Of a DNA stretch of 64,000 nucleotides, positions 54,993-62,475 are shown in pieces. The notes beneath the pieces were generated by a model. That model saw nothing but the letters and a program-made list of their open reading frames with translations. It was not told the DNA's origin and ran no database searches. The stretch's first letter is position 1, and every line of letters begins with the position of its first letter. The position numbers and the translations under genes were made by a program. This DNA is from Streptomyces sp. KL109B (GTDB lineage Bacteria; Actinomycetota; Actinomycetes; Streptomycetales; Streptomycetaceae): NCBI RefSeq assembly GCF_030766935.1, contig NZ_JASERL010000008.1, positions 62,001 through 126,000 of the forward strand, given 5' to 3'.

Positions 54993-56936
54993 TCACCGAA
55001 TGGTGATCGTGATCGTCGACCCCTTCGGCGCCTCGTCCCCACCCTCGACCGACTGCCCGTCAACCGTGTCCCCGAACAGCCCGAGGATCCCGCGATCCTC
55101 CTTCACGTCGAAGCCGGCGGCACTCAGCCGCGACTTCGCCTCGTCGACCTTGAGCCCCGTGACGTCAGGGACCTCGACCATGACCGGCCCCTTGGAGATC
55201 GTCAGCGTCACCGTGTCCCCCTCGGCGAGCTGCTTGCCCTCGGCGGGGGACTGCCGGGCGACAGAACCCTTGTCCTCCTCGGAGTTGACCCGCTGCGTGG
55301 CGATCTCCGCCTTGAGCCCCGCGTCCTCGAGGTCGGCGATGGCGTCCTGCTCGGACTCGCCCGTGACATCGGGAACGTCGACGGGAGAGCCCTTGGAGAC
55401 GACGAGAGCGACGGCGGAACCCGCCTTGCGGGTCTCGCCCGCGCCGGGATCCGTGCGGATCACCGAGCCCTTGGCGATCGAGTCGCTGAACTCCTTGGTG
55501 GTCATGCCCGGTTCGAGGTCCCGCTTCTTGAGGTCGCTCTTCGCCGTGCCCAGCGGCGTACCCCGCAGGTCCGGCACCTTCACGGTCTTGGCGCCCTTGG
55601 ACACGGTCATGTCCACCGAGCCGCCGTTCCGGATCCGGGCGCCCGACCCGGGGTCGCTGTCCATGACGGTGCCGCGCTTGTACGTGTCGCTGTACTCGCG
55701 GGTGACCTGGCCGGTCTCCAGGCCCGCGGCGTCCAGCCGCTTCTCGGCCTGCGTCTGCGTCTGGTTGAGGACGGACGGGACCTTCGTGAACTGGCCCGAG
55801 TTGATGTACCAGACGCCCGTACCGACGCCGAGGACCAGCAGGACCGCCGCGAGGATCGCGAGCGTACGACGCTGCGGCCCGCGCCCCGGCCGGCCGGCGG
55901 GGGCGACAGGCGGCGCGGGCGGCGGCATCTCCAGGCGGCTCGTCCGGTTGAGCTGCGCCTGGTCCGCGGCGTCCGTGGGCAGCGGCAGCTGTACGGGTGT
56001 GGTGACCGCGCGCGGGATCACGCTCGTACGGTCGTCGGCCCCCACGTGCTCCGTCTGGTGTGCCTGCGGCGGCACCGTGTCCAACTGGGCGTCGGTGAGC
56101 GCCGCGCGGGCGTCCCTGGCCTGCCCGAGGAGCGCCACCGCGTCGTGCGGGCGGACCTCAGGGGTGCGCGCCGTCGCCGAGGCCACCAGTTCGTCGAGCT
56201 CGAAGGGGAGGCCGGGGACCTGCGCCGAGGGCGGCGGCACGTCCTCGTGGAGGTGCTTGTAGAGGACCTGGGCCGGGGACTCGCCCGCGTGCGGCTTGCC
56301 GCCCGTGAGCATCTCGTAGAGCACGACCCCGCACGCGTAGACGTCCACGCTCGGTGTCGCCGTGCCGTTCTCGATCTGCTCGGGCGCCAGGTACGAGACC
56401 GTGCCGAGGACGGCGCCCGTGGTGTTCGTGACCGTGTCCACCGCGCGTACGAGGCCGAAGTCCGCCACCTTGACCCGGCCGTCGTCCCCTATGAGGACGT
56501 TCTCCGGCTTCATGTCGCGGTGCACGAAGCCCGCGCGGTGGGCGGCGCCGAGCGCGGCGAGGACCGGCTCCAGGATGTCGAGGGCCGCGCGGGGGCGCAG
56601 CGCTCCCCGGTCGCGCAGCACGTCGCGCAGGGTGCAGCCGGCGACGTACTCCATCGCCAGATAGACGTACGCGCCCTCGGCGCCCTGGTCGTAGACGCCG
56701 ACGACATTGGGGTGCGAGAGGCGGGCCACCGACTTGGCCTCGCGGATGAAACGGTCCACGAACGAGGCGTCGGCGGCCAGCGACGGATGCATCACCTTGA
56801 GCGCGAGCACGCGGTCGAGGCGGGTGTCCACGGCCCGATAGACCGTGGCCATCCCGCCGACCGCGATGCGTGCGTCGATGCGGTACCGGCCGTCGAGCAC
56901 GTGCCCGAGCAACGGGTCCTGAAGGGTCGTGTCCAC
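54993..56936 (-). CDS. Ser/Thr protein kinase with four PASTA domains
   Basis: The 647-aa membrane kinase is a PknB-type sensor of peptidoglycan fragments. The kinase domain (about 15-275) has IAVGGMATVYRA, VLALKVM (ATP Lys), FVHRDMKPENVLI, KVADFGLVRA and YLAPEQ. A juxtamembrane region, one helix (TLAILAAVLLVLGVGTGVWYI, about 350-370) and four extracellular PASTA repeats (about 378-645) follow, the repeats separated by KVPDLRG-, VDVPDVTG- and VEVPDVTG-type starts. GTG 56936 has TAGACT 7 nt upstream and no ribosome-binding site. Rv2175c, a kinase substrate in mycobacteria, lies 4.3 kb away. Confidence 0.95.
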   Translation of the reverse strand: MDTTLQDPLLGHVLDGRYRIDARIAVGGMATVYRAVDTRLDRVLALKVMHPSLAADASFVDRFIREAKSVARLSHPNVVGVYDQGAEGAYVYLAMEYVAGCTLRDVLRDRGALRPRAALDILEPVLAALGAAHRAGFVHRDMKPENVLIGDDGRVKVADFGLVRAVDTVTNTTGAVLGTVSYLAPEQIENGTATPSVDVYACGVVLYEMLTGGKPHAGESPAQVLYKHLHEDVPPPSAQVPGLPFELDELVASATARTPEVRPHDAVALLGQARDARAALTDAQLDTVPPQAHQTEHVGADDRTSVIPRAVTTPVQLPLPTDAADQAQLNRTSRLEMPPPAPPVAPAGRPGRGPQRRTLAILAAVLLVLGVGTGVWYINSGQFTKVPSVLNQTQTQAEKRLDAAGLETGQVTREYSDTYKRGTVMDSDPGSGARIRNGGSVDMTVSKGAKTVKVPDLRGTPLGTAKSDLKKRDLEPGMTTKEFSDSIAKGSVIRTDPGAGETRKAGSAVALVVSKGSPVDVPDVTGESEQDAIADLEDAGLKAEIATQRVNSEEDKGSVARQSPAEGKQLAEGDTVTLTISKGPVMVEVPDVTGLKVDEAKSRLSAAGFDVKEDRGILGLFGDTVDGQSVEGGDEAPKGSTITITIR

Positions 56937-56943
56937 GCAGGTG

Positions 56944-56949
56944 AGTCTA
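56944..56949 (-). promoter_or_regulatory. -10 element (TAGACT) of the PASTA kinase gene
   Basis: TAGACT lies 7 nt before GTG 56936, fitting a leaderless mRNA. Confidence 0.5.
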
Positions 56950-57020
56950 CGAGCAGTGACTGACAGCCAGCCCCCGTGCCGCGAGCCCGACCCGGTACTG
57001 CAGCAGACCTGTGACCACAT

Positions 57021-57120
57021 CAAGCCCCGCCGGCGATTGAGGCGCGGGGCCCGGGGCAGAGCCCCGATCTTTTGAGCCCCTGCGGCGATTGAGCAGCGGG
57101 GCCCGGGGCAGCGCCCCGCG
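57021..57120. repeat. Dispersed hairpin repeat, two tandem copies (D)
   Basis: Copies at 57021-57066 (CAAGCCCCGCCGGCGATTGA...) and 57074-57120 (GAGCCCCTGCGGCGATTGAG...) stand in tandem between thiG and the kinase gene. Each can fold through its GCGGGGCCCGGGGC core. Confidence 0.78.
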
Positions 57121-57139
57121 ACCGCACCCCCGGCTCGGC

Positions 57140-57937
57140 CTACGAAAACGCGGGCCGCTCCGGATCAAGCCGCGCCCGCCCCTCCGTAGGAGAAGACGCC
57201 TCCGCGAAGTGCCGCTTCGGGATACGCCCAGCCCGATACGCGAGGCGGCCCGCCTCCACCGCGTGCCGCATCCCCTCCGCCATCAACACCGGCTCCTGCG
57301 CCCGCGTCACCGCCGAGGCGAGCATCACACCCGCGCAGCCGAGTTCCATGGCGAGCGTCACATCGGAGGCCGTGCCCGCGCCCGCGTCCAGGATCACGGG
57401 TACGCGCGCGTGCTCGGTGATCAGCTGGAAGTTGTGCGGGTTGCGGATGCCGAGCCCGGAGCCGATGGGGGAGCCGAGCGGCATGATCGCCGCGCAGCCC
57501 ACGTCCTCCAGCTTGCGGGCCAGGACCGGGTCGTCGTTCGTGTAGGGCAGGACCGTGAAGCCCTCGTCGACCAGCGTCTCCGCCGCGTCGAGCAGCTCGA
57601 TCGGGTCGGGCAGCAGGGTGCGCTCGTCGGCGATCACTTCGAGCTTCACCAGGTCCGTGCCGAGTGCCTCGCGCGCGAGGCGGGCCGTCAGGACCGCCTC
57701 CCCCGCGGTGAAGCAGCCCGCCGTGTTCGGCAGCACCCGGATGCCCAGCTTCTCCAGGACGGAGAGCACCGATCCGTGCACGCTCGCGTCGACGCGGCGC
57801 ATCGCCACGGTGGTGAGTTCGGTTCCGGAGGCCACCAGGGCCCGCTCCAGGACGTCGAGGCTCGGCGTCCCTCCGGTGCCCATGATCAGGCGGGAGTCGT
57901 AGGTGTCGCCCCCGAGGACGAAAGTGTCGTCGGCCAT
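57140..57937 (-). CDS. thiG: Thiazole synthase
   Basis: ThiG builds the thiazole phosphate ring of thiamine from deoxyxylulose phosphate, dehydroglycine and ThiS thiocarboxylate. The 265-aa protein shows FVLGGDTYDSRLIMGTGG, TTVAMRRVD, LPNTAGCFTAGEAV, VKLEVIADE (Schiff-base Lys), CAAIMPLGSPIGSGLG, VPVILDAGAGTASD and CAGVMLASAVTRA. It is third in the thiO-thiS-thiG operon (gap 7 bp to thiS), under the TPP riboswitch. Confidence 0.97.
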   Translation of the reverse strand: MADDTFVLGGDTYDSRLIMGTGGTPSLDVLERALVASGTELTTVAMRRVDASVHGSVLSVLEKLGIRVLPNTAGCFTAGEAVLTARLAREALGTDLVKLEVIADERTLLPDPIELLDAAETLVDEGFTVLPYTNDDPVLARKLEDVGCAAIMPLGSPIGSGLGIRNPHNFQLITEHARVPVILDAGAGTASDVTLAMELGCAGVMLASAVTRAQEPVLMAEGMRHAVEAGRLAYRAGRIPKRHFAEASSPTEGRARLDPERPAFS

Positions 57938-57944
57938 GGACGGT

Positions 57945-58145
57945 TCAGCCTCCTTGTACGGCCGTGAGGACCTCGACGCGGTCTCCTTCGGAGAGCGCCG
58001 TGGCGGGCCATTGGGTGCGGGGGACGACGGCTTCGTTGACGGCGGCGGCGACGCCCTTGGGGGCCGTCGTGACCGTGCCGACCAGGAGGTCGAGCGTGGT
58101 GCCCGCGGTCACGGTGCGCGGATCGCCGTTTACGTAGACGTTCAT
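57945..58145 (-). CDS. thiS: Thiamine sulfur-carrier protein
   Basis: A 66-aa ubiquitin-fold protein ending in the required Gly-Gly (TAVQGG), which is adenylated and thiocarboxylated to donate sulfur to ThiG. The core VNGDPRTVTAGTTLDLLVG and the PRTQWPATALSEGDRVEVLTAVQGG end are typical. Its ATG overlaps the thiO stop by 4 bp. The sulfur comes from a cysteine desulfurase, and two candidates lie elsewhere in this window. Confidence 0.95.
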   Translation of the reverse strand: MNVYVNGDPRTVTAGTTLDLLVGTVTTAPKGVAAAVNEAVVPRTQWPATALSEGDRVEVLTAVQGG

Positions 58146-59335
58146 GCGGGCTGCTCCAGGGGCGCGGCGGCGAACCGCTCGGGGGTGAACGGGCGGGCCT
58201 CTTCGGGAAGTTCACCGGTGGTCAGGACGTGCGCCATGGTGTCGCCGGTGACCGGCGTCAGGAGCACGCCGTTGCGGTAGTGGCCGGTCGCCAGGAGGAG
58301 GCCGGGCAGGGTGGTCGGGCCCAGGAGCGGCGCGTTGTCGGGGGAGCCGGGGCGCAGGCCCGCGCGGGTCTCGGTGAGCGGGAGTTCGGTGATGCCGGGG
58401 ACGAGTTCGTGGGCGTCCCGCAGGAGTTCGTAGACGCCGCCCGCGGTGACCGTGGTGTCCCAGCCGAGCTCCTCGCTGGTCGCGCCCACGACGAGTTCGC
58501 CGTTCACGCGCGGCACCAGGTACAGGTTTCCGCCGCGGACGACCGCGCGGACCGTGCGGCTGAGGAACGGCGCGTACCGCTTCGGCACCGTCAGGCGCAG
58601 CACCTGGCCCTTCACGGGGCGCACCGGAGGCAGCACCTCGTCGGGCACCCCGGAGAGCTGTCCGCTGCGGCTGCCGGCCGCGAGCACGACCTGGCCCGCG
58701 GCGAGTTCGGTGCCGTCGCCGAGGACCGCGCCGCGCGCCCGGTCGCGTACGACACGGAGCCTCTCGGCCCACGACCGGTGGAACGTCACCCCGGCGCGCT
58801 CACAGGCCGTCACGAGGGCGCTCGCGAGTCTTCTCGGGTCGATCTGGTGATCCCCGTCGACGCGCAGGCCGCCGCGCACGCCCGGCGCGAGCATCGGCTC
58901 CAGGCGGCGGCAGTCGCGGCCCGACAGCCACTCGGAGTCGAGCCCCGACTTCGTTTGCAGCGCGTGCAGTTCGCGCAGATGCGACCGGTCGTCCGCGTCG
59001 AGCGCGACCGCGAGCGTGCCGCACGCGCGGTACCCGAGATCCTGCCCGGTGGCCTCGGACAGCTCGGCCGCGAAGTCCGGATAGCGGCGCGCGGATTCGA
59101 GGTTCAGGCCGAGCAACGTCTGCTCGCCGTGGTGGAGTTCGGTGACGGCGGCCAGCATTCCGGCCGCCACCCGGGCGGCCCCACCGCCCGGTTCGGGGTC
59201 CGCGACCGCGACGGACAGACCGCGCTGCGCGGCCCTCCACGCGGTGACCAGACCGATGATGCCGCCACCGACGACGAGGACGTCGCAGGTGTGCGAATGG
59301 CAGGTGTGCGAATGAACGGATGGCGTCGACGACAT
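58142..59335 (-). CDS. thiO: Glycine oxidase
   Basis: It oxidises glycine with FAD to the iminoacetate used by ThiG. The 397-aa DAAO-family protein has the FAD motif VLVVGGGIIGLVTAWRAAQ and GGAARVAAGMLAAVTEL. Near the C-terminus are ETRAGLRPGSPDNAPLLG and ATGHYRNGVLLTPVTGD. The N-terminus has a repeated SHTC unit (HSHTCHSHTC) from a 15-bp duplication. ATG 59335 is chosen because GGGAGGGG precedes it by 10 nt. The gene is first in the operon, behind the TPP riboswitch. Confidence 0.93.
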   Translation of the reverse strand: MSSTPSVHSHTCHSHTCDVLVVGGGIIGLVTAWRAAQRGLSVAVADPEPGGGAARVAAGMLAAVTELHHGEQTLLGLNLESARRYPDFAAELSEATGQDLGYRACGTLAVALDADDRSHLRELHALQTKSGLDSEWLSGRDCRRLEPMLAPGVRGGLRVDGDHQIDPRRLASALVTACERAGVTFHRSWAERLRVVRDRARGAVLGDGTELAAGQVVLAAGSRSGQLSGVPDEVLPPVRPVKGQVLRLTVPKRYAPFLSRTVRAVVRGGNLYLVPRVNGELVVGATSEELGWDTTVTAGGVYELLRDAHELVPGITELPLTETRAGLRPGSPDNAPLLGPTTLPGLLLATGHYRNGVLLTPVTGDTMAHVLTTGELPEEARPFTPERFAAAPLEQPA

Positions 59336-59348
59336 GGGCGTCAAGCCC

Positions 59349-59440
59349 CTCCCTTCGCCGGTATGACCCGGATCAGGTTCGTACGGTCGAAGGCCGCTCC
59401 AGCCTCCCTCTCAGCCCGCTGCGTACGGGCTCCCGCGAGT
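59349..59440 (-). ncRNA. TPP riboswitch
   Basis: The minus strand reads ACTCGCGGGAGCCCG, then GCGGGCTGAGAGGGAGGC and GACCGTACGAACCTGATCCG, GGTCATACCGGCGAAGGGAG. These hold the CUGAGA and ACCUGAUC..GGUCAUACCGGCGAAGGGA cores of the THI-box. The 3' closing strand (CGAAGGGAG) directly abuts and partly is the Shine-Dalgarno of thiO, so TPP binding should block translation. Confidence 0.95.
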
Positions 59441-59498
59441 GCTCTACGTTGGCCACCCTAGCCGTTCACCATCACCTCCAGTAAGGGAGCCTCGAACC

Positions 59499-59846
59499 GT
59501 GCCCCGATCCCTCGACGGCCTTGTGATGTCCCCCGTCGCCGACCAGGCCCCCGGGCAGGTGGGCACGCGCACCCGCTTCACGTACCGCGAGAAGGACGGC
59601 CGTATTTCGGCCCACTACGTAGGAGGCGATGTCGTGGAGGGGCACCTCGTGGGGACGCGCTCCGGCGACCGGCTCGACTTCCGCTACGTACAGCTGAAGA
59701 CCGACGGAACGACGTCCTCCGGGCACTGCGTCTCGACCGTGTCCGAGCTCCAGGACGGCCGGGTGCGGCTCGACGAGACCTGGGAGTGGGAGTCGCAGGA
59801 GGGCAGCGGGACCAGCGTGGTCGAGGAGCTCGCCGACCAGGCGTGA
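59499..59846 (+). CDS. Conserved hypothetical beta-rich protein
   Basis: The 115-aa acidic protein (TRFTYREKDGRISAHYVGGD, then VVEGHLVGTRSGDRLDFRYV and VRLDETWEWES) has alternating hydrophobic/polar strands suggesting a small lipocalin- or avidin-like beta barrel. It has no signal peptide. I cannot assign a function. GTG 59499 is supported by AAGGGAG 9 nt upstream; ATG 59526 is possible. It is divergent from thiO. Confidence 0.7.
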   Translation: MPRSLDGLVMSPVADQAPGQVGTRTRFTYREKDGRISAHYVGGDVVEGHLVGTRSGDRLDFRYVQLKTDGTTSSGHCVSTVSELQDGRVRLDETWEWESQEGSGTSVVEELADQA

Positions 59847-59953
59847 ACGTCGCGGCGGTGACCTTTCTCTTGATCGCTAAACCGCTGACACGTGTGCAGG
59901 ACGTCACGGCGCGGGAGTGGCCCGCACCGCTGACTGACGCAAGATCAGGTGCC

Positions 59954-59959
59954 TAAGGT
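59954..59959 (+). promoter_or_regulatory. -10 element (TAAGGT) of the FAD reductase gene
   Basis: TAAGGT lies 6 nt before GTG 59966, and no ribosome-binding site is seen. Confidence 0.5.
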
Positions 59960-59965
59960 GATCCC

Positions 59966-61198
59966 GTGAGTGAGCAGCGGAGCGGGAGCGAAGTGCCTTC
60001 GGGGCAGCGGAACGTCGTCATCGTGGGCGCGGGCATGGCCGGTGTGCAGACGGCGGTGGCGCTGCGCGAGCACGGCTTCACCGGCGCCGTCACGCTGCTC
60101 GGCGCCGAGCCCCACCAGCCGTACGACCGGCCGCCGCTGTCCAAGGCGGTGCTGCTCGGCAAGGCCGAGGGCTCGGCCTTCGACGTGGACTTCGAGGCGC
60201 TCGGCGTCTCCCTCGAACTGGGCCGCGAGGTGACCGGGCTTCGCCCCGCCGACCACGAACTGGACACGGCCGAGGGCCCGGTCCCGTACGACGTGCTGGT
60301 GGTCGCGACCGGCGCCGAACCGGTCCAGCTGCCCGGCGCGCGGTCCGTGCCGGGCGTGCACCTGCTGCGCACCCTCGACGACGCCGAGCGGCTGCGCCCC
60401 GTCCTCGCCGAGCAGCACGACGTGGTGGTCGTCGGCGCCGGGTGGATCGGCGCCGAGTTCGCCACCGCGGCCCGGGAGGCCGGCTGCCGGGTCACCGTGG
60501 TGGAGGCCGCCGAGCGGCCGCTGGCCGGGGCGCTGCCCGCCGAGATCGCAGCCCCCATGGCGACCTGGTACGCGGACGCCGGGGCCAAGCTGCGTACGCA
60601 CGCGCGCGTGGAGCGCATCGAGCCCGGCGTCGTCCACCTCGACGACGGCACTCAGCTGCCCGCGGGAGCCGTCGTCGTCGGCATCGGCGCCCGCCCCGCC
60701 ACCCGCTGGCTCGCCGGGTCCGGCATCGAACTGGGCGCCCACCAAGAGGTCCTCGCGGACGAGCGGCTGCGCTCCTCCGTGCCCGATGTGTACGCGGTGG
60801 GGGACTGCTCCTCGTTCCCCTCGGGGCGCTACGGCGAGCGCCTCATGGTCCACCACTGGGACAACGCGCTCCAGGGGCCGCGCACGGTCGCGGCGAACAT
60901 CGTCGGCCAGACCCCGGCCGTCTACGACCCGGTGCCGTACTTCTGGTCCGAGCAGTTCGGCCGGTTCGTGCAGTACGCGGGGCACCACGAGGGCGCCGAT
61001 ACGACGGTGTGGCGCGGCGACCCCGCCGGTGCCGCCTGGTCGGTGTGCTGGCTGAAGGACGGCGCCCTGGTGGCGGTCCTCGCCGTCGGCAAGCCCCGTG
61101 ACCTGGCCCAGGGGCGCAAGCTCATCCAGTCGGGGGCGGCGCTCGACCCGGAGCTCCTCGCCGACCCTGCCCGCCCACTGAAGTCCGCCGTAGCGTGA
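59966..61198 (+). CDS. FAD-dependent pyridine-nucleotide oxidoreductase (ferredoxin reductase type)
   Basis: The 410-aa protein resembles BphA4/rubredoxin-type reductases. It has NVVIVGAGMAGVQTAVALRE for FAD, VVVVGAGWIGAEFATAARE for NAD(P)H, VPDVYAVGDCSSFPSG for flavin, and the C-terminal reductase domain (about 320-400, YFWSEQFGRFVQYAG). It passes electrons from NAD(P)H to a [2Fe-2S] ferredoxin. No ferredoxin or P450 gene is adjacent. The leaderless start GTG 59966 fits the promoter. Confidence 0.92.
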   Translation: MSEQRSGSEVPSGQRNVVIVGAGMAGVQTAVALREHGFTGAVTLLGAEPHQPYDRPPLSKAVLLGKAEGSAFDVDFEALGVSLELGREVTGLRPADHELDTAEGPVPYDVLVVATGAEPVQLPGARSVPGVHLLRTLDDAERLRPVLAEQHDVVVVGAGWIGAEFATAAREAGCRVTVVEAAERPLAGALPAEIAAPMATWYADAGAKLRTHARVERIEPGVVHLDDGTQLPAGAVVVGIGARPATRWLAGSGIELGAHQEVLADERLRSSVPDVYAVGDCSSFPSGRYGERLMVHHWDNALQGPRTVAANIVGQTPAVYDPVPYFWSEQFGRFVQYAGHHEGADTTVWRGDPAGAAWSVCWLKDGALVAVLAVGKPRDLAQGRKLIQSGAALDPELLADPARPLKSAVA

Positions 61199-61283
61199 CA
61201 GAAGGTGCGAAACGGGGCGCGGATGTGGCCCGTCCGCACCGGCCCGGCTTCCGACTGTCAGTCCGGGATGGCACGCTTGTCCC

Positions 61284-61649
61284 GTGACCGAGATTGACGC
61301 AAAGATCGATGCTCTCGTCCCCGCCTGGCTCACCCTCCCCGACATCGCGGAAATGCTCGATGTCGAGGTGACGCGTGTGCGGCAGCAGGTCAAGGAAGGC
61401 CAGCTGATCGCCGTGCGGCGCGGTGAGAACAGGGCACTGCACGTGCCCGCCGCCTTCATCGACGGCGACAAGATCGTCAAGGGGCTCGTCGGCCTCCTGA
61501 CGGTCCTGAGGGACGACGGCTTCAGCGACGAAGAGATGCTGGAGTGGCTCTTCACCCCCGACCCGAGCCTGCCGGGCACCCCCGCGCAGGCCCTGAGCGA
61601 GAATCGCGGCACGGAGGTGAAGCGCCGCGCCCAGGCGCTCGCCGTCTGA
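61284..61649 (+). CDS. Rv2175c-family DNA-binding protein
   Basis: The 121-aa protein has a winged helix-turn-helix (WLTLPDIAEMLDVEVTRVRQ then QVKEGQLIAVRRGENRALHVP) and the conserved C-terminus VVKRRAQ-like (TEVKRRAQALAV) with EEMLEWLFTPDPSLPGTP. The mycobacterial homologue is phosphorylated by PknL on an N-terminal Thr. This protein lacks that N-terminal extension, keeping only Thr2. The start is GTG 61284. It is followed by a strong hairpin, so it is probably monocistronic. Confidence 0.9.
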   Translation: MTEIDAKIDALVPAWLTLPDIAEMLDVEVTRVRQQVKEGQLIAVRRGENRALHVPAAFIDGDKIVKGLVGLLTVLRDDGFSDEEMLEWLFTPDPSLPGTPAQALSENRGTEVKRRAQALAV

Positions 61650-61663
61650 CCTGACAACCGTCC

Positions 61664-61704
61664 GGCGTGCGCACCGCGGCCCCAGCGGTCGCGGTGCGCA
61701 CGCC
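61664..61704 (+). terminator. Terminator after the Rv2175c-type gene
   Basis: A perfect 15-bp stem, GGCGTGCGCACCGCG at 61664-61678 with CGCGGTGCGCACGCC at 61690-61704, has an 11-nt loop. Confidence 0.8.
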
Positions 61705-61736
61705 ACCGACACCGCACCACCCACGGGGGGACCTTC

Positions 61737-62393
61737 ATGGCGGATTCCAAGCGCGCACTGCTCGCCGACGCGCGGCTCTACCTGTGCACCGACGCGCGCA
61801 AGAAGCAGGGCGATCTGCCGGAGTTCCTCGACGCGGTGCTCTCCGATCCCGTGAATGGTGTCGACATCGTGCAGCTGCGCGACAAGGGCATGGAGGCCGG
61901 CGAGGAGCTGGAGCACCTGGAGGTGTTCGCCGACGCGGCCCGCAGACACGGCAAGCTGTTCGCGGTGAACGACCGCGCGGACGTCGCCCACGCGACCCGC
62001 TCGGACGTCCTGCACCTGGGCCAGGGCGACCTCCCGGTCCCCGCGGCCCGCGCGATCCTCGGCGATGACGTGCTCATCGGCCGCTCCACGCACGCCGACG
62101 CGGAGGCCGCCGCGGCCGCCGTCCAGGAAGGCGTGGACTACTTCTGCACGGGCCCCTGCTGGCCGACGCCGACCAAGCCCGGCCGGTACGCCCCCGGCCT
62201 CGACCTGGTGCGCTACACGGCGAGCCTCGGCACCGACCGCCCGTGGTTCGCGATCGGCGGCATCGACCTCACGAACCTGGACGAGGTCCTGGAGGCCGGA
62301 GCCCGCAGGGCCGTCGTCGTCCGGGCCATCACGGAGGCCGACGATCCGGGCGCCGCGGCGGCCGAGTTCGCGAAGCGCCTGCGCGCCGCGTGA
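61737..62393 (+). CDS. thiE: Thiamine-phosphate synthase
   Basis: ThiE joins the thiazole and pyrimidine halves of thiamine. The 218-aa TIM barrel has VDIVQLRDKGMEAGE, FAVNDRADVA, LHLGQGDLPV, IGRSTHA, the phosphate loop YFCTGPCWPTPTKPG (Cys-Trp in place of the usual Val-Phe) and WFAIGGIDL. It starts behind a GGGGGGA ribosome-binding site and lies 2.4 kb from thiO. I see no riboswitch of its own. Confidence 0.95.
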   Translation: MADSKRALLADARLYLCTDARKKQGDLPEFLDAVLSDPVNGVDIVQLRDKGMEAGEELEHLEVFADAARRHGKLFAVNDRADVAHATRSDVLHLGQGDLPVPAARAILGDDVLIGRSTHADAEAAAAAVQEGVDYFCTGPCWPTPTKPGRYAPGLDLVRYTASLGTDRPWFAIGGIDLTNLDEVLEAGARRAVVVRAITEADDPGAAAAEFAKRLRAA

Positions 62394-62463
62394 CCTTCGG
62401 ATATCGACGGTTTGTCCCTGTCCGCAAGGTGGACGGGGATTAGGGGCTTCGCATATCCGTCAG

Positions 62464-62469
62464 TAACCT
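62464..62469 (+). promoter_or_regulatory. -10 element (TAACCT) of metF
   Basis: TAACCT lies 6 nt before ATG 62476, and there is no Shine-Dalgarno in the upstream bases. Confidence 0.5.
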
Positions 62470-62475
62470 GCCCGT

